Source: JANQMY01 sp965228775 (GTDB lineage Bacteria > Pseudomonadota > Alphaproteobacteria > JANQMY01). Taken from it: 64,000 nucleotides of DNA. A program made the position numbers and the translations under genes. The DNA is taken from NCBI GenBank assembly GCA_965228775.1, contig OZ245840.1:3100001-3164000 (forward strand). The letters are read 5' to 3'. Positions 1 to 7,796 of the stretch are shown here, in pieces. The notes under the pieces were generated by a model, which did no database searches, had not been told where the DNA came from, and saw only the letters and a program-made list of their open reading frames with translations. The first letter of the stretch is position 1, and each line of letters begins with the position of its first letter.

Positions 1-274
1 TTAGTGGCTTTGCTGGATCCATCTTGCTTTCCAAATTTTCCGCGCGGTCTTTTCTGATTTCCTTTGCAACGGTCACCATGAGCTGCCGTTTTTCCGGGAA
101 ATAGTATTGAAGTGAGCCTCGCGTGAGGCCGGCTGTTTTTGCAACCATAGACATGTTGGTTGCCGCATACCCGTAGGACGCCAAGCATTCGATTGCGGCA
201 TCTATGATGCGTTGCCGTGTCCGCTCACTTTTGGCGGTTTTCCCAAAGCCTGTTTGCTCTGCTGGTTCTGTCAT
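1..274 (-). CDS. TetR family transcriptional regulator, N-terminal part (cut by window edge)
   Basis: The reverse strand reads from an ATG at 274 through 91 codons without a stop to the window edge, so only the N-terminal part is present. Residues about 15-60 form a TetR helix-turn-helix: RQRIIDAAIECLASYGY, then a recognition helix containing TRGSLQYYFPEK, the usual GSLYYHF-type signature. Such proteins are dimeric repressors that release DNA when their C-terminal domain binds a ligand; that domain lies outside the window. The gene is divergent from the TonB receptor at 491, and a perfect 17-bp palindrome lies between them, so control of that receptor and of itself is a reasonable inference. 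The ligand is unknown. Confidence 0.88.
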   Translation of the reverse strand, partial: MTEPAEQTGFGKTAKSERTRQRIIDAAIECLASYGYAATNMSMVAKTAGLTRGSLQYYFPEKRQLMVTVAKEIRKDRAENLESKMDPAKPL

Positions 275-377
275 CCGCGCCTGCTCACTCAAAATATAGG
301 CTGTCGAACCGCCAACCTATTGCCGGATCGGTTTGGCCTCAACAACTTCGCATATTTTTACCTTTTCTCATATTTTT

Positions 378-394
378 ATTCATCAGTGATGAAT
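378..394. promoter_or_regulatory. 17-bp palindrome between divergent tetR and TonB receptor genes (candidate operator)
   Basis: The sequence has perfect 8-bp arms, ATTCATCA and TGATGAAT, around a single G. It lies about 100 bp from each of the two divergent start codons (274 and 491), in an AT-rich stretch. Size and symmetry fit a TetR-type operator, and the nearest regulator is the TetR gene at 1-274. Binding is inferred. Confidence 0.5.
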
Positions 395-490
395 TTTCTT
401 GCGTCGTCACAAAACCGCGATTAATGTCTCCGGAACGGTGCTTAACCAGGTGGTGAACAAAGCCTGAGCACCAGAAAGAAGGGGGAGTAG

Positions 491-2731
491 ATGGCTCAAG
501 AACGTCAGACCAAGCGTTATTGGCGTGGTGCGCGCAGTTTGTGTGGCGCCACAGTTTTAGTCAGCACATTGTTGTCCAGCACGGCAGTGTTTGCTCAAAT
601 CGATGAAATCATCGTCACCTCGCAGAAGCGCGAACAGAGCATTCAAGATGTTCCGATCTCTGTTTTTGTGGTGGATGGCGATTTCTTATCGTCGCGCAAT
701 TTCAATGAAGTTTCCGAATTGCAGTTCGTTGTTCCGGGGTTCGGCTTGAATGATGCCAATAATCCGAATGGCCAGGGCTTCCAGGTTCGCGGTATCGGTA
801 CGCAGACATTTGGCATCGGGACGGAAGACTCCGTCGGTGTTGTCGTTGATGGTGTTGTGGTCGGTCGCACGGTTGGCGGCCTCGTTGATCTGTCCGACAT
901 TGAACGGGTCGAGATTTTGCGCGGCCCACAAGGAACGCTGTTCGGCAAGAATGCATCGGCAGGCCTGCTCAATATCGTCACTAAGGGGCCGACTGAAGAA
1001 TTCGCGGCAGAAGCAGGTTTCAGCTACAGCGAGAAAAATGAGATTAAGGCGAATGCTGCCGTATCGGGACCTTTGTTAGGAACGGACAAAGCCTTTTTCC
1101 GTTTGAATGGGTATGTGAACAAGCGGGATGGCTTGATCGACAACATCTTCGACGGGCGGGAACTCAATGACCGTAACGAAGTCGGTGTGCGCGGTAAGCT
1201 TGAGGTCCGTTTGTCGGACAGCTTAACCCTCAATCTTGCGGGCGACTTCATTGACCGTGATATCGACTGCTGCGCAGCGACGGCGATTAATGTCACGCCG
1301 GGCGTGGCGGCCATAACAGCTCCCGTTGTTGCCGGCTTTGATAATGATCAGCTTAATGACAATGGTAACTACTTTACCGACCTTGAAGTTTGGGGCACGT
1401 CCGCGCAGCTCGATTGGGACGTGGGTGACCATACGATTACGTCGATCACGGCCTATCGGGGATATGAGGTCATCCAGGAACAAGAAATTGACCTGATTCC
1501 AGGTACGATTTTGAGCGCCAATTTGGGTGATAGTCAGCAAGACCAAATCACACAAGAACTGCGCGTCACCTCCCCGACCGGGAACCTCATTGACTATGTG
1601 ACCGGCCTCTACTTCTTCCGGCAGAATAGTAAAAACGTATTGGAACAGCGGATCGGTCCATCCGCCGACCTTCCGGCCCGCGAAGTGGATACGTTGAACT
1701 ATGCCGCATTCGGTGAGGCCACGGTGAACGTCAGCGAAGAGCTGCGCCTCATCGCCGGTTTGCGTCTTGTGCGCGAAGAATTGGATCTGGACTTTTTCCG
1801 GCCCACGGTTCCCTTCCGGTTTGGCGGGGCGACCGGTGTGACGACCGATCCTACACTTGCGGCCTCGGATGGACTGACGCTTGTCGAAAGCGACACGGAC
1901 GATACCAATCTGTCTTGGCGTTTCGGCGTTCAGTACGACGTGTTGGAAGACGCGATGGTCTACTTCACCGCATCTCGTGGTTACAAAGGGGGCGGTTTCA
2001 ACACTCTGGGCAGTGTGAATGTCAACGCGGTCGTCAATCCGGAAATCCCAACTTCATACGAAGGCGGCCTCCGGTCGACCTGGTTTGATGGACGGTTGAC
2101 TGCAAACCTGACTGGTTTCTACACAAAGTTTAGAGACTTCCAGGCGCAGTCAGTGGATCCGGCCACCTTCCAGTTTACGCTCCAGAATGCCGGTACCGCG
2201 GAAACAAAGGGTGCGGAGTTTGAGTTTGCCGCACAGCCCGTTGACACCACATCAATCTTCTTAAGCGGTGCTTATGTGGATGCGACATTCAAGGACTTTG
2301 TGGGCGCGCAATGTTTCCCGGGTCAGACTGTCGCTCAAGGGTGTATTGGCGGGTCGCAAGATCTGTCCGGGGGACGTGTCGGAAGCTCACCTAAATGGAC
2401 TCTCACGGCTAACCTCAATCAGCAAATTCCGCTGAACGATTTGCCGTTCGATGCCTTCTTTACCGCATCCTATCTGTTCAAGAGTGAGTTCAACTTCGGC
2501 AACACGCAAGATCCGGCCACCGTGCAAGACGCGTACAGCCTTGTTGACACATCGATCGGTGTGACAGGGAATGATGGTCAGTACACACTTACATTCTTCG
2601 TTAAGAACGTGTTTGATGAGAACTTCGCGACGTCTCTGATCAACTTGACCGCCTTCGGAACGCCCTTGGCACAGTTCCCGAATTATAACTCGGAACGGCG
2701 CTTCGGCTTTTCGGTTCGGGCAAAGTACTGA
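491..2731 (+). CDS. TonB-dependent outer-membrane receptor
   Basis: This 746-residue protein has a signal peptide (about residues 1-35, ending STAVFA) followed by a TonB-box-like IDEIIVT and the plug domain. In the plug are VRGIG near residue 100 and IERVEILRGPQGTLFGKNASAG near 135-155. The remainder is the beta-barrel, ending in an aromatic residue (AKY) as is usual for outer-membrane barrels. The start follows a strong ribosome site, AAGGGGGAG. Such receptors use TonB/ExbBD energy to import large or scarce substrates. The type is the broad Caulobacter/sphingomonad one, whose substrates include glycans, steroids and other organics, so the ligand cannot be named. It precedes a sulfatase and resembles the receptor at 5256, so the two look like paralogues flanking the sulfatase. 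A terminator follows at once. Confidence 0.95.
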   Translation: MAQERQTKRYWRGARSLCGATVLVSTLLSSTAVFAQIDEIIVTSQKREQSIQDVPISVFVVDGDFLSSRNFNEVSELQFVVPGFGLNDANNPNGQGFQVRGIGTQTFGIGTEDSVGVVVDGVVVGRTVGGLVDLSDIERVEILRGPQGTLFGKNASAGLLNIVTKGPTEEFAAEAGFSYSEKNEIKANAAVSGPLLGTDKAFFRLNGYVNKRDGLIDNIFDGRELNDRNEVGVRGKLEVRLSDSLTLNLAGDFIDRDIDCCAATAINVTPGVAAITAPVVAGFDNDQLNDNGNYFTDLEVWGTSAQLDWDVGDHTITSITAYRGYEVIQEQEIDLIPGTILSANLGDSQQDQITQELRVTSPTGNLIDYVTGLYFFRQNSKNVLEQRIGPSADLPAREVDTLNYAAFGEATVNVSEELRLIAGLRLVREELDLDFFRPTVPFRFGGATGVTTDPTLAASDGLTLVESDTDDTNLSWRFGVQYDVLEDAMVYFTASRGYKGGGFNTLGSVNVNAVVNPEIPTSYEGGLRSTWFDGRLTANLTGFYTKFRDFQAQSVDPATFQFTLQNAGTAETKGAEFEFAAQPVDTTSIFLSGAYVDATFKDFVGAQCFPGQTVAQGCIGGSQDLSGGRVGSSPKWTLTANLNQQIPLNDLPFDAFFTASYLFKSEFNFGNTQDPATVQDAYSLVDTSIGVTGNDGQYTLTFFVKNVFDENFATSLINLTAFGTPLAQFPNYNSERRFGFSVRAKY

Positions 2732-2737
2732 CGAAAG

Positions 2738-2780
2738 GGGTGAGGGCGGCGTCCTCCCAGATGGCCCTCACCCTCTTTTT
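2738..2780 (+). terminator. Rho-independent terminator after the first TonB receptor
   Basis: A 10-bp perfect stem (GGGTGAGGGC at 2738-2747, GCCCTCACCC at 2764-2773) is followed by TCTTTTT. It begins 6 bp after the receptor stop codon. Its T-run touches an ATG at 2781, which makes that ATG an unlikely start for the sulfatase. Confidence 0.85.
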
Positions 2781-2804
2781 ATGCGTATGACTCAGGGACT
2801 AAAA

Positions 2805-4157
2805 ATGGGTAACCTCCGTAGACTAACTAGGCATGCGCTCAGCGTATGCCTTTCTTTTTTTCTGGTTGCAGCCGCGGGTCATAACGCTTCCGCCGCTGCG
2901 AACGATACGCCTAACTTCATAGTCATTTTGACCGATGACCTAGGGTATGGCGATATAGGTGCCTTCGGGGCCCAGGCGATCGATACGCCAAACCTTGATT
3001 CCATGGCGGAACAAGGTGCCGTGCTGACGAACTTTTATGCCGCGGCCAATATTTGCACACCATCCCGTGCGGGCTTGCTTACTGGGCGTTACCCCATTCG
3101 GACAGGCCTTGGACATCAAGTGATTATGCCGAAGGATACGCGGGGCCTGCCGGATTCCGAAGTCACGATTGCCGAAATGCTGGGAGAACACGGCTACCGC
3201 ACCGGAATGGTTGGTAAGTGGCATCTTGGGCATCAAGAAGCGCATTGGCCCACCAAGCATGGGTTCAAAGACTATTACGGATTGCCGTATAGCAATGACA
3301 TGACCCCTCTTGCCTTGTATCGCGGCACCGATGTTATTGAGCAGCCTGTGGATCAAACCACGCTCACCAAGAGGTATACGGAAGAAACCATCCGTTTTAT
3401 TGAGGAAAGCGGTGATACACCGTTCTTCCTCTATTTGGCACACACATTCCCCCATATTCCGTTGTTCGCCTCGGAGCAATTCGACGGGAAATCCGATGCG
3501 GGCCTTTATGGAGATACGGTTGAGGAGCTGGACTGGAGCACCGGCGAGATCCTGTCAGCTCTCAAACGTCTTGGTAAAGATGAAAACACACTTGTGGTCT
3601 TTACGAGCGACAATGGTCCCTGGTTTGAGGGTAGCTCCGGTCCTTTGCGCGATCGTAAAGGCAGTACGTGGGAAGGGGGGTACCGCGTGCCGTTCATCGC
3701 GTATTGGTCCGGCCAAATCAAAAAAGGCACACGCTCTGACGCGATTGCGATGGGGATCGATATTTTGCCGACAATCGCCGCCTTGGCGGGCATAGATCTT
3801 TCCTCCGCCCCAATCGTCGATGGCAAGAACATTTGGACCGTTTTGACCGGATCGGAGGAAAGCCCGCACGAACACCTTTTGTTGTTCAACAATGAAGATA
3901 TTGTGGGTGTCAGGACGCAGGAGTGGAAACTCGCAACGCACAGTTACTATCGTGACTACTATGCACCGTTGGGGCAGTTCGGCTATTGGCTTCTATTTGA
4001 TATGTCCGAGGAAGAGACCGAGCAATATAGCTACGCTCGGGAAAACCCAGATGTCATGGAAGCGCTGCGCTCTATCGTGATAAGCAGGACTGAAGCGTTC
4101 AAACCATTGAGAACCGTGCCGCCACCGTCCTTCAATCCGGAAACATCGGCGGAATAG
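2805..4157 (+). CDS. Secreted type I sulfatase (arylsulfatase family)
   Basis: This 450-residue protein belongs to the formylglycine sulfatases. Residues 1-32 form a signal peptide, so it should act in the periplasm or at the surface. The metal-binding pair D44-D45 lies in LTDDLGYGD. C84 in the CTPSRAGLLTG signature is the cysteine converted to formylglycine. K138 and H140 lie in GKWHLG, and a downstream SDNG motif completes the metal site. Known members hydrolyse sulfate esters of aryl compounds, sterols or glycans. I chose the ATG at 2805, preceded by AGGGA, over the in-frame ATG at 2781 that abuts the terminator. No maturase gene is in the window, so a formylglycine-generating enzyme must be elsewhere. 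Its place between two TonB receptors suggests that they take up its substrate or product. Confidence 0.93.
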   Translation: MGNLRRLTRHALSVCLSFFLVAAAGHNASAAANDTPNFIVILTDDLGYGDIGAFGAQAIDTPNLDSMAEQGAVLTNFYAAANICTPSRAGLLTGRYPIRTGLGHQVIMPKDTRGLPDSEVTIAEMLGEHGYRTGMVGKWHLGHQEAHWPTKHGFKDYYGLPYSNDMTPLALYRGTDVIEQPVDQTTLTKRYTEETIRFIEESGDTPFFLYLAHTFPHIPLFASEQFDGKSDAGLYGDTVEELDWSTGEILSALKRLGKDENTLVVFTSDNGPWFEGSSGPLRDRKGSTWEGGYRVPFIAYWSGQIKKGTRSDAIAMGIDILPTIAALAGIDLSSAPIVDGKNIWTVLTGSEESPHEHLLLFNNEDIVGVRTQEWKLATHSYYRDYYAPLGQFGYWLLFDMSEEETEQYSYARENPDVMEALRSIVISRTEAFKPLRTVPPPSFNPETSAE

Positions 4158-4206
4158 ATATTTGAGCAAAGAGTAGCCAAACCTCCCAAGCCGAATTTTG
4201 CTGTAG

Positions 4207-4233
4207 CTTTATTATCCAATTTGGATAATAAAG
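4207..4233. promoter_or_regulatory. 27-bp perfect palindrome upstream of the TetR/CerR-like gene (candidate operator)
   Basis: Twelve-bp arms, CTTTATTATCCA and TGGATAATAAAG, are perfectly complementary around a central ATT. It lies 33 bp before the preferred start codon at 4266, the usual place for an autoregulatory site. The half-site ATTATCC recurs in a palindrome ahead of the xylose operon (13027-13044) and as two direct copies ahead of the second TonB receptor (5161 and 5180). Confidence 0.65.
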
Positions 4234-4265
4234 AGCAGACTATACGGTTGATTGGAATTGGGGAA

Positions 4266-4925
4266 ATGGCTATGGCGAAAAAGTCGGAGTCACCTGAAGT
4301 TTTGGGTATACGTGAACGCCAGAAGCAAGCCACTCGGGCCAGTATTTTACAGGCGGCCTTGGATGCCTTCGCCGAGAAGGGGTTTGAAGGTGCGAGCATT
4401 CGGGATATTGCGGCAAAGGTCGATGTCAACCATGCCCTGATCAAATATCATTTCGAAGACAAAGAAAATCTCTGGAAAGCTGCCGTAGAGTTCTTGTTTA
4501 GACGGCTTGATGAAGAGATGACGGTGCCTCCAGAGGCCGAGAAGGGGCTGAGCGAGCTTGACAGGCTGAAGAACTTTATTCGGCGTTACGCTCGCTATTG
4601 TGCTCAGCACCCGGAACATGCCCGGATCATGGTGCAAGCTTCACTTCGGGATGACGAAAGGCTTGAGTGGGCAACGCGGTTTATCAAACTAGGCCATGAT
4701 GCCGCAACGCCGGATGTGAGACAACATATTCGAGAGGGGTTGTGGCCAAACGTCTCCCATATCTCTCTCATTTACATCGTGGTGGCCGTGTGCCAGACAT
4801 TTTTCATGTTGGCGCCGGAGGTGAAGCGGGTTCACAACATTGATCCGTTATCAGACGATGTGATCCGTGATCACACGGAAGCGATCCTGACCTTGTTTTT
4901 TGACCATCAAGCGCCTTCCTCGTAA
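4266..4925 (+). CDS. TetR/AcrR family regulator (CerR-like)
   Basis: The N-terminal DNA-binding domain of this 219-residue protein has RASILQAALDAFAEKGFEGAS, then IRDIAAKVDVNHALIKYHFEDKENLW, a TetR helix-turn-helix with the usual YHF element. The C-terminal part would hold the ligand pocket and dimer interface. A TTG start at 4221 is in frame but lies inside the 27-bp palindrome; the ATG at 4266 has a GGGGAA ribosome site, so I prefer it. The gene sits between a sulfatase and a TonB receptor on the same strand. The palindrome in front of it suggests autoregulation. Shared half-sites ahead of the receptor at 5256 and the xylose operon suggest a wider role, which is inference. Confidence 0.9.
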   Translation: MAMAKKSESPEVLGIRERQKQATRASILQAALDAFAEKGFEGASIRDIAAKVDVNHALIKYHFEDKENLWKAAVEFLFRRLDEEMTVPPEAEKGLSELDRLKNFIRRYARYCAQHPEHARIMVQASLRDDERLEWATRFIKLGHDAATPDVRQHIREGLWPNVSHISLIYIVVAVCQTFFMLAPEVKRVHNIDPLSDDVIRDHTEAILTLFFDHQAPSS

Positions 4926-5255
4926 GAGGAACGTGCTTCATTTGCGCCACCATTCGCCTTTTGGGGATTAGTGGTCCAATGGCCTAATCCGCCATTTAGG
5001 CAGCTTGGGTGTATGGCCCCCAGCGTAGCCGTGACTCAAGAATCGCAGTTTCTCATATTATCTACCCTCTATCTGGCTCATATAAGCCCTTCTGCGGCAG
5101 TTTGTGACATTTTCATCACGGTGAAGTTTGATCCGTGTCACTCGGCTTGCGAGCATTTTCATTATCCGATAGTTTAATAATTATCCACTCGGTTAGCGTT
5201 TCAATAGAATTTTCGCGGCCGAGAATAATGACATGTGGTTTTTTGGGAGGGAGTT
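4926..5255. promoter_or_regulatory. 330-bp leader of the second TonB receptor with two ATTATCC direct repeats
   Basis: I see no gene here. The stretch holds an interrupted inverted repeat (GGATTAG at 4965-4971, CTAATCC at 4984-4990, 12 bp apart) just after the regulator stop. Two direct copies of ATTATCC lie at 5161-5167 and 5180-5186, 19 bp apart and so on one helix face. The first continues as CGAT, like the half-site in the xylose-operon palindrome. The receptor ribosome site GGGAGGGA is at 5245-5252. I recognise no riboswitch. Confidence 0.4.
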
Positions 5256-7664
5256 ATGAAAACGCCAGTTCGGGGTCTAATTCGTCATGGGTTACTGTTG
5301 GGATTGCTGGGAACGACGGCACTTTCGTCAGCGGCACATGCGCAACTGGATGAGATCGTCATCACGGCGCAAAAGCGCGAGCAAAATCTTCAAGAAGTTC
5401 CCATATCGGTGACGGCATTGTCTGGGGATGCGCTGAAAGTCCGGCAGATTACGGATTTCTCGCAGCTCCAATTTGTTGTGCCGGGGGTTACTTTCCAGAC
5501 AAGCGCTAACACGCGTGCAGCTGGGTCGAATATTCGCGGCATCGGCACAAATGCATTCTCTGACGGTATCGAAAGCAGCGTGGCCATGGTTATCGACGGT
5601 GTTGTCATCGGTCGAGAAGGTGCTGGCATGTCGGACTTCAGCGACGTGGAACGTGTCGAAGTTTTGCGCGGACCCCAGGGAACGCTGTTCGGCAAAAATG
5701 CGTCGGCGGGTGTGATTTCGATTGTTACAAAAAAGCCAACTGAAGAGTTTAGCGCTGAATTCGGCGCGTCGTACGGGTCGTTCGACGAAGTCAAAATCAA
5801 TGGCGCTGTGTCGGGACCGATTGTCGGAGACAAATTGTTGGCGCGGATTAGCGGTTACTTCAACCGCCGTGATGGACATGTTGAGAATGTGTTTCCCGGC
5901 GCTCCTCAAGACAAGCTGAATGACCGGAATGAGTTTGGCCTCCGCGGTAAACTGGAGTATCGGCCAAACGCTTCAGCATCTTTCCTCTTAAGTGCCGATT
6001 ACAGCGATAAGGAGACGGATGATTTTGCGCTGACGGTTCGCACATTTGCCGATGCGCCGGTGCTTCCCAATGGACAGCTTGGGGGGTTCTTGGGCACGCT
6101 GCTGACGGGCCCCAATTCATCAGCCTTCGGTATTGTTCCCAGTGGGACCAATCTTAAGGTTGCTTCAGACAACACATTTTTCCAAGATCAGGAAATCTGG
6201 GGTACTTCCTTACAGGCAGATGTCGATATTGGCGATCATACGCTGACATCGATTAGCGCCTACCGGCATTGGGATCTGATCGACAATAATGATGCTGACT
6301 TGTTGCCGTTACCTTTGCTGGCCGTAAACTCATCAATTTTCGAGCAGGAACAGTTTTCTCAAGAAATTCGTCTAGCTTCGCCGTCAGACCAGAAACTCGA
6401 ATATGTGATCGGTGGGTTTTTCTTTTGGCAAGAAGCGGAACGTCCGATCACCACGCAGTTAGGGCTCTTTGATTCCGTCGGATTGACGCCTGCGGGAATC
6501 GCGCTCGGAACCGATAGCACAACGGATTTTCGCGAGTTCAATGGAGCACTGTTCGGCCAGTTCGATTATCACCTGACCGACAAATTGACGGTGATTGGTG
6601 GCGTGCGCGGAATTTACTCCGACATTCAAGGTTTTATAAACAACCGCATAAACCCTGGATTTGTTGACCCTCGTTTTAGTACCGATACGTTTGTCGTCGT
6701 TGCTCCGTACCTTGGGCAATCCGAAACGCCGACACCACTTACCGGACAAGATGACGATCTCGCGGTCACCTATCGTGCCGGTTTGTTCTATGACGTCACG
6801 CCGGATGCAAGTGTTTTTGCAACAGTGTCGAAGGGATACAAGGCGGCTGGCTTCGTACTCGATCTATCAACGGAGCCGGCAACGCCTGGAGGAACCGGCT
6901 TGGCTGTGGTCAATCCAGAAAAGCCTTTTCAGATAGAAGCCGGGCTGCGGTCGACTTGGTTCGACGGGCGGGCAACCTTCAATGTGACGGGGTTCTATGT
7001 GGAAGTTAAGGACTTCCAGGCAGAGACATTTATCCCAGAAGCTTCAGGCGGTGGGGGTGATTTTGTAACCCTAAACGCCGGTGTTGCGGAGAGCTTCGGT
7101 GTCGAAGCGGAACTGAATGCTGAGCCGATGGATGGTCTGTCACTCAATACTTCACTAGCCTATACAAACGCGACGTTTAAAGAATTCGACCGGGCACCGT
7201 GTATCATTGGCCAACCTTTTGGGCCGGTGGGATCTGGCGCGCCCTGTATCGACACTTCTCCAGGTGGCTTTCCGCCCGGCGGCGACTTCCAAGATGTATC
7301 CGGAGGGGATTTGCCAGACTCACCTGATGTCGTGGTGAACTTCAGCGGTCGGTACGATCACATCTCAGCGTCTGGGCCATTCAAGCCGTTTGTCGGAGTT
7401 GGATTGCAGTACAGGACCGGCACAATCACCAATCTGAATCAAGATCCTAATTTGTTTATTGACGATTACGTAACAGTCGATTTTCAAGCGGGAATTACAT
7501 CAGAAGACGGAACATACTCTCTGTTCGCTTTTGGACGGAACGTCAATGGTGCGGACTTCGTGAGCGATGTGGTCAACACCCCCTTCGACACGGGCGGCAC
7601 CGCCCAGTTTCCGACGTTTCAGTCCGAAAGGGTATTTGGCGTTCAATTTATTTACTCGCGATAG
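5256..7664 (+). CDS. TonB-dependent outer-membrane receptor (paralogue of the one at 491)
   Basis: An 802-residue receptor with a signal peptide (about residues 1-30, ending SSAAHA) and the N-terminal LDEIVITAQKREQNLQEVPISV-type segment shared closely with the receptor at 491. The plug carries IRGIG and VERVEVLRGPQGTLFGKNASAG, also nearly the same, whereas the barrels differ in length and sequence. That pattern fits an old tandem duplication with changed ligand specificity. The ATG at 5256 follows GGGAGGGA and gives a clean signal peptide; a GTG at 5235 is in frame but would place the ribosome site inside the gene. ATTATCC repeats lie in its leader. A terminator follows. The substrate is unknown; neighbours suggest a sulfated compound or a xylose-containing glycan. 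Confidence 0.94.
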   Translation: MKTPVRGLIRHGLLLGLLGTTALSSAAHAQLDEIVITAQKREQNLQEVPISVTALSGDALKVRQITDFSQLQFVVPGVTFQTSANTRAAGSNIRGIGTNAFSDGIESSVAMVIDGVVIGREGAGMSDFSDVERVEVLRGPQGTLFGKNASAGVISIVTKKPTEEFSAEFGASYGSFDEVKINGAVSGPIVGDKLLARISGYFNRRDGHVENVFPGAPQDKLNDRNEFGLRGKLEYRPNASASFLLSADYSDKETDDFALTVRTFADAPVLPNGQLGGFLGTLLTGPNSSAFGIVPSGTNLKVASDNTFFQDQEIWGTSLQADVDIGDHTLTSISAYRHWDLIDNNDADLLPLPLLAVNSSIFEQEQFSQEIRLASPSDQKLEYVIGGFFFWQEAERPITTQLGLFDSVGLTPAGIALGTDSTTDFREFNGALFGQFDYHLTDKLTVIGGVRGIYSDIQGFINNRINPGFVDPRFSTDTFVVVAPYLGQSETPTPLTGQDDDLAVTYRAGLFYDVTPDASVFATVSKGYKAAGFVLDLSTEPATPGGTGLAVVNPEKPFQIEAGLRSTWFDGRATFNVTGFYVEVKDFQAETFIPEASGGGGDFVTLNAGVAESFGVEAELNAEPMDGLSLNTSLAYTNATFKEFDRAPCIIGQPFGPVGSGAPCIDTSPGGFPPGGDFQDVSGGDLPDSPDVVVNFSGRYDHISASGPFKPFVGVGLQYRTGTITNLNQDPNLFIDDYVTVDFQAGITSEDGTYSLFAFGRNVNGADFVSDVVNTPFDTGGTAQFPTFQSERVFGVQFIYSR

Positions 7665-7734
7665 CTTGACCTGTCTGAATCGCTATTGCGGGTACCTCCC
7701 CGTGGATCTCTTTCGGGATGCTCGGATAACTCAG

Positions 7735-7762
7735 AGAGGGGCAATCTTGCCCCTCTTTTTTA
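7735..7762 (+). terminator. Rho-independent terminator after the second TonB receptor
   Basis: A 10-bp stem (AGAGGGGCAA and TTGCCCCTCT) with a 2-nt loop is followed by a T-run. It separates the receptor from the convergent GH43 gene. The minus-strand reading also has A/T-rich flanks, so it may act in both directions. Confidence 0.8.
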
Positions 7763-7796
7763 TATGGTTAGGCGCGCTTTCCGCGCAGCATGTTGG

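Noticed and set aside
2781..2783. ATG as sulfatase start
   Set aside because: It touches the T-run of the preceding terminator; the ATG at 2805 has a ribosome site and still gives the signal peptide.
5103..5119. CRP-like site TGTGA with TCAC before the second TonB receptor
   Set aside because: The half-sites are 8 bp apart instead of 6, and the second is incomplete.
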